This document shows positions 32,697 to 43,373 of a stretch of 64,000 nucleotides of DNA, one piece after another (positions within the stretch are counted from its first letter, which is position 1; the number at the start of each line of letters is the position of its first letter). The notes beneath the pieces are model-generated. The model made no database searches and was not told the DNA's origin. It saw nothing but the letters and a program-made list of their open reading frames with translations. The stretch spans positions 8,432,001 through 8,496,000 of the forward strand of contig CM074759.1 of the NCBI GenBank assembly GCA_037355855.1, in the 5' to 3' direction. The DNA is from Pseudo-nitzschia pungens (taxonomy: Eukaryota > Bacillariophyta > Bacillariophyceae > Bacillariales > Bacillariaceae). A program made the translations under genes and the position numbers.

Positions 32697-33776
32697 CTTG
32701 AGATTGAGATTCGGAATCGATGAGAATTGGCGTGCTGAAGAAATATGGCGCTTTGGAGAAAAGTTCCTTTTGAATGTTGTAAAAATTCAAATTGTGATCA
32801 CAGATCGCACGAAGGTTATCTTACCGACTTCCAAGGTCCGATTTTTGTTTCTGCAGAAATACTTGTTTTTCGTAGATAACACCCTTGTCACCAGTCCGGT
32901 GATGCAATGACATTATTTTGGAAAAACTTAATCGGCTACCGTATTGCCATCTACCGGTACAGAAGCGCAGCAAGGGCCAGTACGAATGGCACGTGGTCAT
33001 TGCATTCCGGCGAACCTGGAACACATTTTCGAATCGCGCGTAATTACCGTAGTCAAGATTGGTTCTTCCATCCACACACAAATATCATTTACACCGAAGA
33101 ACCTTTTCACATCCAAGACTGAAAAAAGGGAAATCGATACAATGATCTTTCTCAAAATCAATATGCCCGATGTCTCTCGCTCACAAAGCAATGAAAGGTG
33201 GAACATAGTATCAGTCTTGTCACAGACAAATGAAAATGGATCGCAAAATAATGGTTCCGAATTGTTGGTGGAGACGTGCAGGTCTTGGATCGAAGTAACG
33301 TCATCATTCATTTTTCTAGTCGTAAAGTTGGGGGAATTATGAATAGACGAAAACATAGTTTTTTGATTGGTTCAAAATATTAGCACAAGACTCGCAGTGC
33401 AATCTCGCTTGTCCGAAAATCAAAACAATGGATCATCATCTTGTGAGGATGAAGGAAGAAGAATGAATGAACAATAAATCGAGGAGATCATGTTTATACA
33501 TTGTTGAGAATTCCGTTTTTGCGACTTCTTCCTTGGAACTTATTTATGCCAGGGCCTTTTCGACGAGGTGTACTTCGGTCCTCTTAGCGATTGGAGGAAT
33601 TTATTGGTATCTCATCGTACGGTACGAGCTTCCGAACTCGTCCATGACTAGGCAAGACCCTAAAATTCACTTCATAGTAGTTTTGTTGGATATACCGTAC
33701 GGTAAACCTTACAGAGGATAGCAAGCAGCAAGCGCCAAGCAGCAAATCACATTCGGGGTTTTGCTAGGCACAGTCC
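32697..33776. other. Intergenic region, no gene seen
   Basis: Leader of the small silaffin-like gene followed by unassigned DNA. A TACCGTACGGTAAACCTTAC word lies near 33695-33714. Open frames are below 135 residues, overlap on both strands and show no domain. Confidence 0.5.
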
Positions 33777-34660
33777 GTTGTTTTTGTACTGCGAAACAGT
33801 AACTTACCGTACGCTATCCCAGCATCGCCCTGGATAAACAGCAGTACAGGGGGGGGGGAGCAAGCAGGAACACGTACCAAATTATGTAGCAAGAAGCAGC
33901 GAGCAGCAAAGAACGTACTGGATTTCGATACGTTCGACGCGTTGTTTTTGTACTGCGAAGCGATACCCCAGCACAGCCAAGATAAACTGGACACACCAGG
34001 GGGGGGGGGGAACAGCAAGCAGCAAAACAATCGATGCACAGGGGACAGCGACAGCAGCAAACAGTCGGTGTACACCCGTCGATATACAGGGGACAGAGAA
34101 CAGCGAAGAGCGAAGCGTCGATATACTGCACAGGGGGCAGCGAGTCTACAGGGGACAGCAAACAAGTGTCGGTCGACAGGGGGACAGCAGCAGCAAATTT
34201 AGAGGGGAACAGCAGCAGCGACTCTAAAGCAGGGGACAGCAGGCGACACTCCAATAAAACGAAATCGATCCATAGTACCTGGTACTCAGGGGGCGCAAGG
34301 CGATGATATTCTGCACAGCAGATCGATAGATAAGGGGACGGGAGGTACACTAAAAAAAGATATTGATCCATACTCAGGGGACAAAAACAGATTGATTCAT
34401 ACTCAGGGGACGCGCTGCAATGTATCGTCCATACCGCTTCGAAAGAATAGATCGATAGATGATAGGAAGGCGACGCGAGGGACACTTATACGATACTCAT
34501 GGGACGCGAGAAAATATATCATCCATACTCCGATATAATCGATCGATAGATAAGGGGACGCGAAGCAATACACTGTAAACAGATCGATCCATACTACTAC
34601 TAGTAGTAGTATATCGGAAAGTCAGGCATCGATAGAGAAGGGGGCGTGAAATAATAGCAG
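33777..34660. repeat. Irregular G-tract array
   Basis: About sixteen degenerate units each contain a run of four or more G followed by A/C and often CAGC (AGGGGACAGC, AGGGGACGCG), spaced roughly 20-60 bp, with TCGATCCATACTC or CGATATAC spacers. Two units have G runs of nine or more (near 33849 and 33997). Its left end includes a 164-bp-offset imperfect duplication (GTTGTTTTTGTACTGCGAA at 33777 and 33941). The minus strand shows a periodic CP-x-Y-I-D open frame that is probably just the repeat translated. Confidence 0.6.
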
Positions 34661-35067
34661 GTACGAGCACGAGTACGAGTACGGTAATCTTACTACGTGA
34701 AGTACAAGTACGTACCACGTACGTGGGGAAAGATGCAGATTTTTGTGAAAACCAACACAGAACAATACGAATAAGATCTTACGGTAATATCTTAATTAGC
34801 CTTAAAATTTCAAATTGCAGCGCGAATGATGATTCAGCAAACGTCATCTACGGTAAGGTTACTTGTGCTGGTGACTATGTACCGGTACGTAATTACTCGC
34901 ACGTGTAGCATTATTGTTCCTGAGAGATTATTTTTTAGATCTTGAATCTTGAATTGGATTATTTGGTGCTATTATTATTAGAAGTATTTCATTCATTTGA
35001 TCGCCCTTGCACGCTATCGGTCATTAGTCCATTCTGTTCCGGAACCAAACTAGCTTAGCTTGATACG
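34661..35067. other. Upstream DNA of the SnoaL-like gene
   Basis: Contains several palindromic-word copies (ACGGTAATCTTAC near 34680, TACGGTAAGGTTAC near 34850). No gene; the part nearest 35068 is the likely promoter and leader. Confidence 0.4.
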
Positions 35068-35594
35068 ATGAAGGTTGGTTTCGCAGTCACCAAGAGTTCG
35101 TTTCTGCCTCCCTTGCTTTTCCTGGCGGTAGGCATGTTGAGAAACATCTCGTTGACTCTTGCGTTTCGATTGCCTGCGCCGCCGTCATTGGCAACCCCGA
35201 GAAAAGCAGCAACCGCAGCAGCAGCAGCAGCAACAGCAGCTCCTCGGGTGCACGCCCACGCGTCTTCCTCTGCATCTGCATCTGCATCTGCATCTGCATC
35301 TTCCTCCGTCCTGCGAGCCAGCGCGGAGAAGGACGAGGACGAGGACCCGCCCTCCATCGTCGAAGAGTGCTACGCCGCCTGGAATCGACGCGACTTTTCT
35401 TCCGCCGCGGACTGTTTCGCCCCCGGCTTTTCCTACGACGACGGAATGTTCCTGGGCACGATCGAAAACGACCGGTCGCTCCTGGCCGAGCGTTTTGCCG
35501 AGAGCGCCGGGTTGCTTCCGGAGGGTGCGGTATTGGTGGTGGACAAGATTGCCAAGGCTTCCAAAAAAAACAATCAACAACTACAACTACAACT

Positions 35595-35643
<49 letters not shown>

Positions 35644-36414
35644 CCAAGCAACAAGATCGGCACCGAGTGGCACGCCGAGGTGAACGGAAAACCGGTGCCG
35701 CGAACGAGGGGCTGTTCGTTCTACACCCTGGATCCGTCCACGGGTCTCATCGCGACGGGGTTCAAGGTGTCGGAAATGCTGGTCAAGCCGAGCAAATCCT
35801 TTTCCGACGGCCTGGTGGCCTCCGCGGGGCGATTCCTGGGAACGGCGACGCCGACGACGGCCACTGCAACCGCAACCGCAACCGCAACCACTACTAGCAC
35901 GACCACGACCACGACCACGACCACGGGAGCGTCCGTCATCGAGCGGTATTTCGAGTCGTGGAACGCCCGGGACATGGAGGCCGCCCTGGATTGTTTCGTC
36001 GAAAACTGTTTGTACGAGACGGAGGACCCGGTCTTTGTCGACGCCTTTGTGGGCAGGGAGGCCCTCCGCGAGCATCTGTTCCGGAACGCGAGGGCCCTTC
36101 CCCGCGCCTGTTCCATCGTCCTCGACGACCTGGCGGTCGACGACGTCCGGAACACCATCGGGGTTCGGTGGCACCTGGAGGCCCCGGGGGGGGTGCCCAT
36201 TCCCAATCTGAGGGGGTGTTCCATGTACACGACGGTGGATCCTTGCGCCTCCGACAACGACGACGACGACGGCGAAAGCGGCGGTGGTTGCGGAAGAAGA
36301 CTGAAAACCGGATACGACGTGACGGAATCTCCCGTCAAGGTTCCCGGGGTGGCCCAAAAGGTGCTGGCGGCGGTGGTGCCCCCGAGCGTGCTTTTTGGGA
36401 CTGTTTTTCGGTGA
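35068..36414 (+). CDS. Tandem SnoaL/NTF2-like domain protein, probably plastid targeted
   Basis: 448 residues. The hydrophobic leader ends in LTLAFRLPAPP; an Ala-Phe junction followed by a Pro/Ser/Ala-rich basic stretch is the bipartite plastid-targeting pattern of diatoms. Two SnoaL-like alpha/beta cone domains follow: about 97-245 (VEECYAAWNRRDFSSAADCF to RGCSFYTLD) and about 289-394 (IERYFESWNARDMEAALDCF to RGCSMYTTVD). They align with each other, so an internal duplication is clear. Domain 1 contains a poly-Gln run (about 170-192, nearly pure CAA) in what should be a loop before its TEWHAEVNGKPVP strand; a Thr-rich linker separates the domains. Such folds include isomerases, cyclases and non-enzymatic binding proteins; no specific reaction can be assigned. 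Confidence 0.78.
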
Positions 36415-36419
36415 GACGA

Positions 36420-37120
36420 AATGAGATTATGACGAGATGAGATGGATTGAAATGGAAATGAAATCGAATGCAATCGAATGAAATGAAATGAAATGAAATG
36501 AAATGAGACGAGACGAGACGAGACGAGACGAGATGAGATCAAGGGAGTGAGTGCGATCCGCGGAGTGATTTCTTGGAGTGTTTTTTTTTTTTCTTCCGGC
36601 TGTCGCGAGAAGCGCAGAGGCCCGTGGCCGGTGCTCGTCGATTGGTCAATGGTTTGCGCACTCCCCTTCGCGTCCGTCCATCTTTCCCGATCCAGAGTTC
36701 CGAGGCGACGAGCAGTGGTGCAATCCGCTCTCGGGATTGCGGGATCCCGCCCCTTTCTCCGTTCGATTACGATTACGATTACGATTACGATTACGATTAC
36801 GATTTCGATTCGTTCGCTCACTCGCCGAGACGCGCTGTTGGATCGATCGATCGATCGATCGATCGATTGGCAGTGTCCACAGGGAAAAAAGAATGCATTC
36901 CGATGGGGTGCGGAATGAACGACACGCATCCGGTGGTTTCCCGATGGATGCATTCATTCCTTCGCTCGCTCACTCGAACGATTTGTCACGCACGATGGAA
37001 CAGTGACAGAAAAATGGGTCAAATCACAAACGAACGAACGAACGAACGAACGAACGAATAAATGAATGGTCGAATCTTACCGAACAGTAGTAATAGTAGT
37101 AGTAGTAGTAGTAGTAGAAT
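36420..37120. repeat. Cluster of six different microsatellites
   Basis: In order: GAAAT-type pentamers (about 36478-36505), GAGAC pentamers (about 36506-36532), GATTAC hexamers (36765-36804), GATC tetramers (36841-36866), GAAC tetramers (37031-37057) and TAG triplets (about 37094-37117). Each is a distinct motif and all lie within 700 bp downstream of the SnoaL-like gene. Confidence 0.9.
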
Positions 37121-37775
37121 CCTTCTGGTTGCGATTTGTGAGAGGGCCTTCCACTGCAAGAAACCAGGAATGCAAGCTCACCGTCGAATTGCAGCGCAAG
37201 CCTGCCGCGCGTTTACCAAAAACGAATACCGTACGGCAACGATGGTCATCGCAATCGTTTGTCAGCAGTGTTGTCGTCCGAGGTCTCTTCGGAAACCGCA
37301 CCCACGTCCGATCGGACCGGAGTCCCACTGCAGTGTTCGAAAGCCAAGGGGAATCAGCGTGACGACCGGAGCTGCAAATGACCCGGGCGTCCGTTCCAAC
37401 CCGTCAACAAATGACGGATGGTGTTTTTGCGTCCGAGAGAAGACCGTGCTTTGCCTCGGCTACAGTTACAAAAATCGAGCAAGAAATCTATCACAGCGTT
37501 CTTTAAAAAGTTTATTCCGTTTCGGCACGACCCGTACGTGTTAGTATACTTTGGTTTGAGTAGTAGAGCAGGAGATGCAAGCATGGCATGGCATTTCTTC
37601 ATAATCAGACAACACGAACAATAATCACAACAAAGTTTCTTCCGACAAGACCGAGAGCAATCAAAAGTGTCCAGAGGAATTGCCGAGCGAAAGGGGCATC
37701 CTTTCGCAACGCAATTCCATTCAACGTTGCACCAGACCCAATTTTTTTCGCTAGTCATCGTCGTCCATCCGTTTC
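37121..37775. other. Intergenic region, no gene seen
   Basis: Unassigned DNA between the microsatellite cluster and the 3' end of the coiled-coil gene. Overlapping open frames on both strands (for example 37062-37544 plus and 37354-37779 minus) lack supporting features. Confidence 0.4.
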
Positions 37776-39137
37776 TCACTCCCGGTACTTGGCATAGACC
37801 CGGCTCCTGCGTATCGAATCGCCGGTTCGATCGTCGTCCCCGTCAGCGTCCGACGCACTATTGTCCGAGCAGGGAACCAATTCGGGAACAAACACCGACG
37901 AAATGTTGGACGATGTGCCCGTAAAGCGGACCGCCTCCTTCTGGTCCGACTCCAGAACGACGTCGTCCGCGTCGCCAAAACAAGCCCCGCACGTCTTGAG
38001 CAAACCGGTATCCCGCACAAGACCCGTCAGATCATTGAGAAAGGCAAAGTCATTCTCGGCGTCAAAGTCCGTCATGAGCGTGTCCCCGTCCGTGTTGGTA
38101 GAGGCGCTGCACGACACAAAGTTGCGCGTCTTCATCTTGCGGCTGTTGTTCTTCTGGCCGGCGCTGTAGTACGAGGTGTCCTTCTTAGAGCGGGACCCCG
38201 CGTTCTTTTTCTCCCGTCTCCGGGCCAGGCGCTCTTCCTCTTGCCGTTCGGCCTCCAGGCGGGCATCGATTTCCCGCTGACGGATGCGCTCCTCGTTGAG
38301 TTCGGCTGCCCGCATCAGTGCAATCGCGGCCTCTTCCTTGGCAATGGCCAGGGCTTCGCGCTCGGCCTGCAGCGCCCGGCGTTCTTCCTCGATCAGCTTT
38401 CGCTCCTGGGCCTTGCTCATGTTGGGCGAGTGCTGTTCCGAAAAACTGTTCTCTCGATCCGATCGGCGCGCCGCCGCTTCTTCGTCCTTGCGGGCCAGGC
38501 GTCGCATCTCCAGCTTGGTCTGAACGTCAAACTCGTCGGGCGTCTGCTTGAGCAGCGAGGATCGCAGGCGCTGCGCCCTCAGGGCACGGGCGGTTTCCGC
38601 GCTCGAAAACGACGCCCGGGGGGGCTGCGGCTCGGAGACTCCCGTGATGCGCTCCTTGCGGTTCTTGCGGGCCAGCTCGTTGTTTTTGGAGGACTGGGCG
38701 TGCATCCGGGCAGAGTGCACGTCGGCATACGAGTCGGCATTGGCAGCGGCCAATAACACGGAATCATCCTCGCTCTCATCGCCCGAGTTGTCCTTGTCCT
38801 TGGATTCCCCCGCCGGGCCACTGTGGCTGCTGTCAATGTCCAGGTCGGTCTCCCCCTTGATAATGTCACGGTATCGGCTTTGTTTGTTGCGGACCTGCTG
38901 CTGGAAGTGAGCGTCCAAATGCGATTCTCGCCGGGTTTGCGGGCGGTGTTCCTGGGGGAGCTCGTAGCCATTGTCCTCCGAGTCGTCGTGATGGGTTTCG
39001 GCATCGGGCAGAGACTTGCTCCACGGACGATTCGTCGTGTCACTGGCTCGAAGCAGATACGACGGAGGCGTATATTGGAATCCAGTAGCGGGAGGCATGG
39101 TAGCGTGCAGTGTTGATTGATTGTCTGATCGAGACAT
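37776..39137 (-). CDS. Coiled-coil protein of unknown function
   Basis: 453 residues from ATG 39137. The N-terminal third is polar and disordered, with YTPPSYLLRAS and an acidic Ser/Asp patch. A long basic coiled coil spans about 235-312 (RKLIEEERRALQAEREALAIAKEEAA and onward; Glu/Arg/Ala rich). After a Lys-rich nuclear-signal-like segment (RRREKK, KKDTSYYSAG) comes a compact C-terminal block with DFDAENDFAFLNDLTGLVRDTGLLKTCGACFG, whose CGAC pair may be a redox or metal site. No family is recognised. Consistent codon use and a single uninterrupted frame support it being real. Confidence 0.68.
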   Translation of the reverse strand: MSRSDNQSTLHATMPPATGFQYTPPSYLLRASDTTNRPWSKSLPDAETHHDDSEDNGYELPQEHRPQTRRESHLDAHFQQQVRNKQSRYRDIIKGETDLDIDSSHSGPAGESKDKDNSGDESEDDSVLLAAANADSYADVHSARMHAQSSKNNELARKNRKERITGVSEPQPPRASFSSAETARALRAQRLRSSLLKQTPDEFDVQTKLEMRRLARKDEEAAARRSDRENSFSEQHSPNMSKAQERKLIEEERRALQAEREALAIAKEEAAIALMRAAELNEERIRQREIDARLEAERQEEERLARRREKKNAGSRSKKDTSYYSAGQKNNSRKMKTRNFVSCSASTNTDGDTLMTDFDAENDFAFLNDLTGLVRDTGLLKTCGACFGDADDVVLESDQKEAVRFTGTSSNISSVFVPELVPCSDNSASDADGDDDRTGDSIRRSRVYAKYRE

Positions 39138-41784
39138 ATAGCTGGAACAAGAAGTCGAGTGTGGTGTAGCGAAGCAAAGTCTGTGAAAGGAGTCAGTCGA
39201 AGATTGATCGAATCCGAGTTTTTTTTTTGGAGAAGATGCGGCCCGGCTAGCTAACTTGCTTCCTTGCTTCTTTGCTGCTTTCGTTACTACTTTCTATTCC
39301 TCTACTTAGATGCCTCTCCGCCAGTGCACCGAGACTGCTGCAGTTAGTTTGCTTCTCTCGATGGATGTGCCGTTGACGATAGAAAAGGACAAGGATGGGA
39401 TCCAGCTACAATGGGGCTGATGCGTTCAATTGTTTGAACACATCCACATGAAAGAAGAAAAACGGACTGCGAATGAGATTTTACGATGCACACACACGTT
39501 CGCCCAACAACGACTAACGCGGCAAGATCGAGAGATTTTTCTGAATACAAAATACTTCGTACGTGCGTAATGTACTAAGGTTTACCGGTGCATTACCAGT
39601 TTCGTCATAATTTCTAATACAGTAATTATCATCCCTCTGAGAGGAAATATCTGCCGCCGATATCCAGCCCCCCGAATTACTGCGTGACACTGCGCAAAAA
39701 TTTGGCCGCGGTGTGACTGTTTTCGGTTTGAAACGAAGATGCCGGCGCGCCCCGTCATTCAAACCGATACCGTTGACCGGAAAGCAGTTACGGTACTTAG
39801 AGCCACCATCCGATACCGGCCGATATTTCCCGGATGCCGGAGGGAAGGGGGCGCCAAAGTTAGCGACGAGAGTGTCCTGTTTGAAAAAATTCGATTGCGG
39901 AGCATTGATCAAAATTGTGCGCGATTGGTGCGCATGTGCATCCAGAGCGGTACCTATTGGGCTATAAAGTGGTAGTGATTGGATGTTGATGCGGTGCGTG
40001 CGTGGTGTCCCGAGGGCGCCGGGCGTATCATGCGTGGTTTGGAACTTTAGTACAGGATGGTGGTAAGGTTAACCTTACTAACTAATTTACCGTAAGGCTA
40101 CCGGTAAGGCTTACTGACGTCCAACGCGCGAATCAATCAATCGGTCCGGGGACAACAAGGCCAGGTAAGTTATGTACTATTCTTACCTTGACAGCATGTG
40201 TTCCGTACTATAATCCAAAGTGCAAAGTGCGAAGGAAGTACTACCGTACAGTAAGGTTACACGTACCAAGTAAACCTTACAGCAGTAGTACTCAAGAATT
40301 CACTTCACACCGCTTCACCACCACTTCACAACATACGTAGTAATAAATTGGAAGCAGATCAAGATCGCTTTTCTTTCCCAATCAATATCAACCAGTCCCC
40401 TCGTTCAATTACTATCGTAGTTCAAGATCCTAGTGACCAAGCTGGAACAGCAGCTGGCGTGGGTCTGGTGATTGCTTTTGCTGGTGTCGCAAATTCTTGA
40501 TGTGTTGTTTCTTCTTCTTTGTTTTTCTTGGGTGCAAAGATATTCAAGATGCTACTAGTATGGATGGACTGTGCTACTAGTAGTAAGACTCCTGCGTAGA
40601 GAACTGTACTGGGGCTACAGGTATCAGCCTCCAGTAGCTGTCTACAAGGTGCTAGACAACAGGCTTAGTAGCAACAGGCTTCTTATTCCAAGGTGCTACG
40701 GGTTGCTAACACCAAGTGACCAGGGTTCTTCTTGTGTAAGATTTGTACCACCACCAGTTACAAGAACCCAGATAGCACCGCTAGCACACTGTAGCATACT
40801 AGTGCTACTGGGTTAAGATTGGATGCTACACGTTGTAGCATAGAGCTAAAGGGTTGGGGATTGGATGCTACTGATCCAATACCCTCATGGTATGATGGTT
40901 ATTGCGTAAAGTAAGTACTATAACCAGATACCCAACCCCTGCAGTTAACAAGCAAGCAACTTACTAGAGAGTGTGCTAAGCAAGCGCGCTAGCATAGCAC
41001 ACAATTACATGGGCCAGAATTACTAATAGTACTAGTACTACTACTACTACTAGTATCATTCTTGCTACTCATGCTGTTACTGTCGCTGTTGCTGTGAGGC
41101 AGACTCATGATGGATTATAGTGATTCTTATGTAACACATCAACAATTTTGACATTTCTGGTGCTTCTGTAAAACAAAACTCAAGCACTTTCCCATGCTAT
41201 TCAAAATAAGGGAGGTGTGGTAGTAATACTAGTAGTACTAGTAGTGTTTACTCCACAATCGCAACAGCTCAGGTACCATAACACATGGATGGTTCTTGTG
41301 TAGCACCATAATACAGTAGTTCAATGCAATGCTAGATGTTGTTTTGTGCTATCCTGTAGCAGGCTGGTAGATAATAAAGGACATGTAGTAGTAGCTTTGG
41401 TACAGATCCCTACTCTCATGTCCAGAAACCCTCCTCTCCAGTACACTCCTCATCATCAGTGCTAAGGAGTGCCACCAGTAAATGTTGTGTGGGTGAATAT
41501 CTCACAGTGGTGGGACAGTGGTAGGTTTCTCCTTGTGAACCTACTACTACACCACATACTAATTCCAACCAATTACCTGACAGGAGTTTTTATTTCGTAG
41601 GATGCATGATGATGGATCTGACGAGTATTGAGATCCAAACCAAGAAGAAGGATAGTAGTACTACTAGTACTAGTAGGCAACTAGTAGGATAATTATGATA
41701 AACCCCACCAGTCTACATTAGACGACAAGACACTTGATTTGTGAATTGTTATTAGTAGTAGTATACCCACCAACAATCCAGCAG
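39138..41784. other. Intergenic region at the retrotransposon insertion site
   Basis: No gene seen. Includes the perfect 16-bp palindrome GTAAGGTTAACCTTAC at 40063-40078, further GTAAGGTT/AACCTTAC words near 40250-40285 and many ACTAGTACTAGT-type words from about 40550 to 41690. The repeat AGCAG at 41780-41784 abuts the LTR. Confidence 0.5.
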
Positions 41785-42731
41785 TGTGTTGATATCCGCT
41801 CGTCAGCGGTCTTCGTGGTCTAATCGTAGAGCTTAATCGGCTTATACTGCGTACTGTAAAAATAGGCGAAAGCCTTAACAATAACAATACATAAAGTCCT
41901 GGCAAATCGTGAGTCTACAGTGGACCATTCAAGGTCTATTGCATACACTTAGGCAATACAAGGCACTTCCCTAGAGGTATATCGGAATCGATCGATAGGA
42001 GGGCATGATAGGTGTGTTTATTTTAGAGTAAAAGAAAGAGTGAATAAAAGGGGAGCTGAGCCAAAGTGCTCAGCTCTTGTATCGTGACATCGATTCGCTA
42101 AGTGACATCGATTCGCTAACTCGCTAACTCGTATAATAACAGAACTCCTGTAGCTCTGGTACTGTATTCTACGAGTAGCGTACCGTATCGGAGTATCCGA
42201 TTAATTAGATCGAATCGTGTGCTAGCGCTAGCTCGCTTATGCTAGCGCGTTGGGTAACCGTTTGGGCCGGGCATCCGATCATGGTACATATTATACACCA
42301 ATGACCCGACCCCGGCGGTAGCATCATATCTTAGCATTGGTATCATGGTAGGTTAGCATCTTCCAGTATCTCGTAGCCTTAGCAACCCTAACCCTGTAGC
42401 ATTTAGCTACACCATGACAGGTGCTTTACTCGGGGTACGTACGATTGGTACAAATCGTACGCGGCGACCCTAGTAAATTCTGCTAGCATCATCCATACTA
42501 AACAGGATAGGTCTGCTGCTAAGCCTGCTGCTAAGCCTGTTGCTAAGCCTGTTGCTAAGCCTGTTGCTAAGCCTGTTGCTGAGCTTGTATGCTAGCAATT
42601 AGCACACAGCTCTAGCACTCAGCTCAGCACCTGTTAGTCAGTTACTGGGTGTTGCTGACTGTAGACCCAGTAGCCCTTCTACACAGGAGGCTTGCTAGCA
42701 CAGATCATAGCACCACCATGAATATCTTCAT
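41785..42731 (-). repeat. 3' LTR of the copia element (947 bp)
   Basis: Same sequence as 50775-51718 apart from an extra ATC near 42489. On the plus strand it starts TGTGTTGATATCC and ends AATATCTTCAT, so in element sense it runs from TGAAGATATT to ATCAACA. It contains about six GCTAAGCCTGTT-type 12-bp repeats (about 42512-42584) and a TGACATCGATTCGCTAA direct repeat near 42085-42120. Confidence 0.93.
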
Positions 42732-43373
42732 AGTCCCCGTGATTCATGCCAGTGGTCCTGTATGAGCAACTGAGCAACTATACCAGTCCCCGGAAACAGA
42801 TACTCCCAGGAGGACACCAATACTCTTGCTTGTTGTACCAGGACACTTGGATGGATCATAACAGAATTCAGGGATGCTTCTATGTAACTTGTCAGAGGTC
42901 AAACTGCACCAAATATTGCAGTTCTTCTATCAGAGGCCCGGCTGATTCGTAGTTCAAAAAAAGGGGGGCGGACCATAGGACGTTTTGCCCTTGGTTCCAC
43001 TCCTCGACACGTACGAGGAGATCAATCAATCAGCCTATTGTCTTTCAAGTTTATAGTCCCCGGAACCGGTGTACCGGAGACTCCCAATATAACATATGAT
43101 CGAATCAAATCCAGAATCGAAGTTGGAATCCACTGCAACAAAGGAATCCGTACTCAGAATCGAAAATCGCGTCCGAAATCAACTGCGTCCGAACAGTTCG
43201 ACTGCTTCCGAAAATCGTTGCGTCCGAAAAAAGAAATCGAAATCGTAACGATCGAAGGACTCGTAATCGAAATCCGGAATCGACTGGTTCCAAAAATCGA
43301 AATCAAAAAATCTGCTGCGTCCGAGCTGCTTGTCAGGGACCAAAGGTACCCCAAATAATGCAGCTAGAGCAAT
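42732..43373 (-). other. 3' untranslated part of the copia element
   Basis: Between the pol stop and the 3' LTR. The purine run CGGGGACTA (element sense) just before the LTR may be the polypurine tract. A GAAATC-rich degenerate repeat fills about 43120-43330. The open frames here come from that repeat. Confidence 0.5.

Noticed and set aside
33814..34485. 223-residue Cys-rich minus-strand frame with periodic CPLYID words
   Set aside because: The periodicity is that of the G-tract array itself; no signal peptide, and units vary in length out of codon register. It could be reconsidered if transcribed.
35593..36953. Minus-strand open frames over the SnoaL-like gene
   Set aside because: Shadow frames reading CAA, ACGACC and GATTAC repeats as poly-Leu, poly-Val and Arg-Asn.
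41693..41905. Small frame MPGLYVLLLLRLSP, also at 50617-50895
   Set aside because: Lies inside the LTR and is duplicated only because the LTR is.
42387..42397. CCCTAACCC-like stretch as a telomere relic
   Set aside because: A single short match inside both LTRs, not a tandem array.
42512..42584. 12-bp GCTAAGCCTGTT repeats as a CRISPR-like array
   Set aside because: Contiguous tandem units without spacers, within an LTR of a eukaryotic element.
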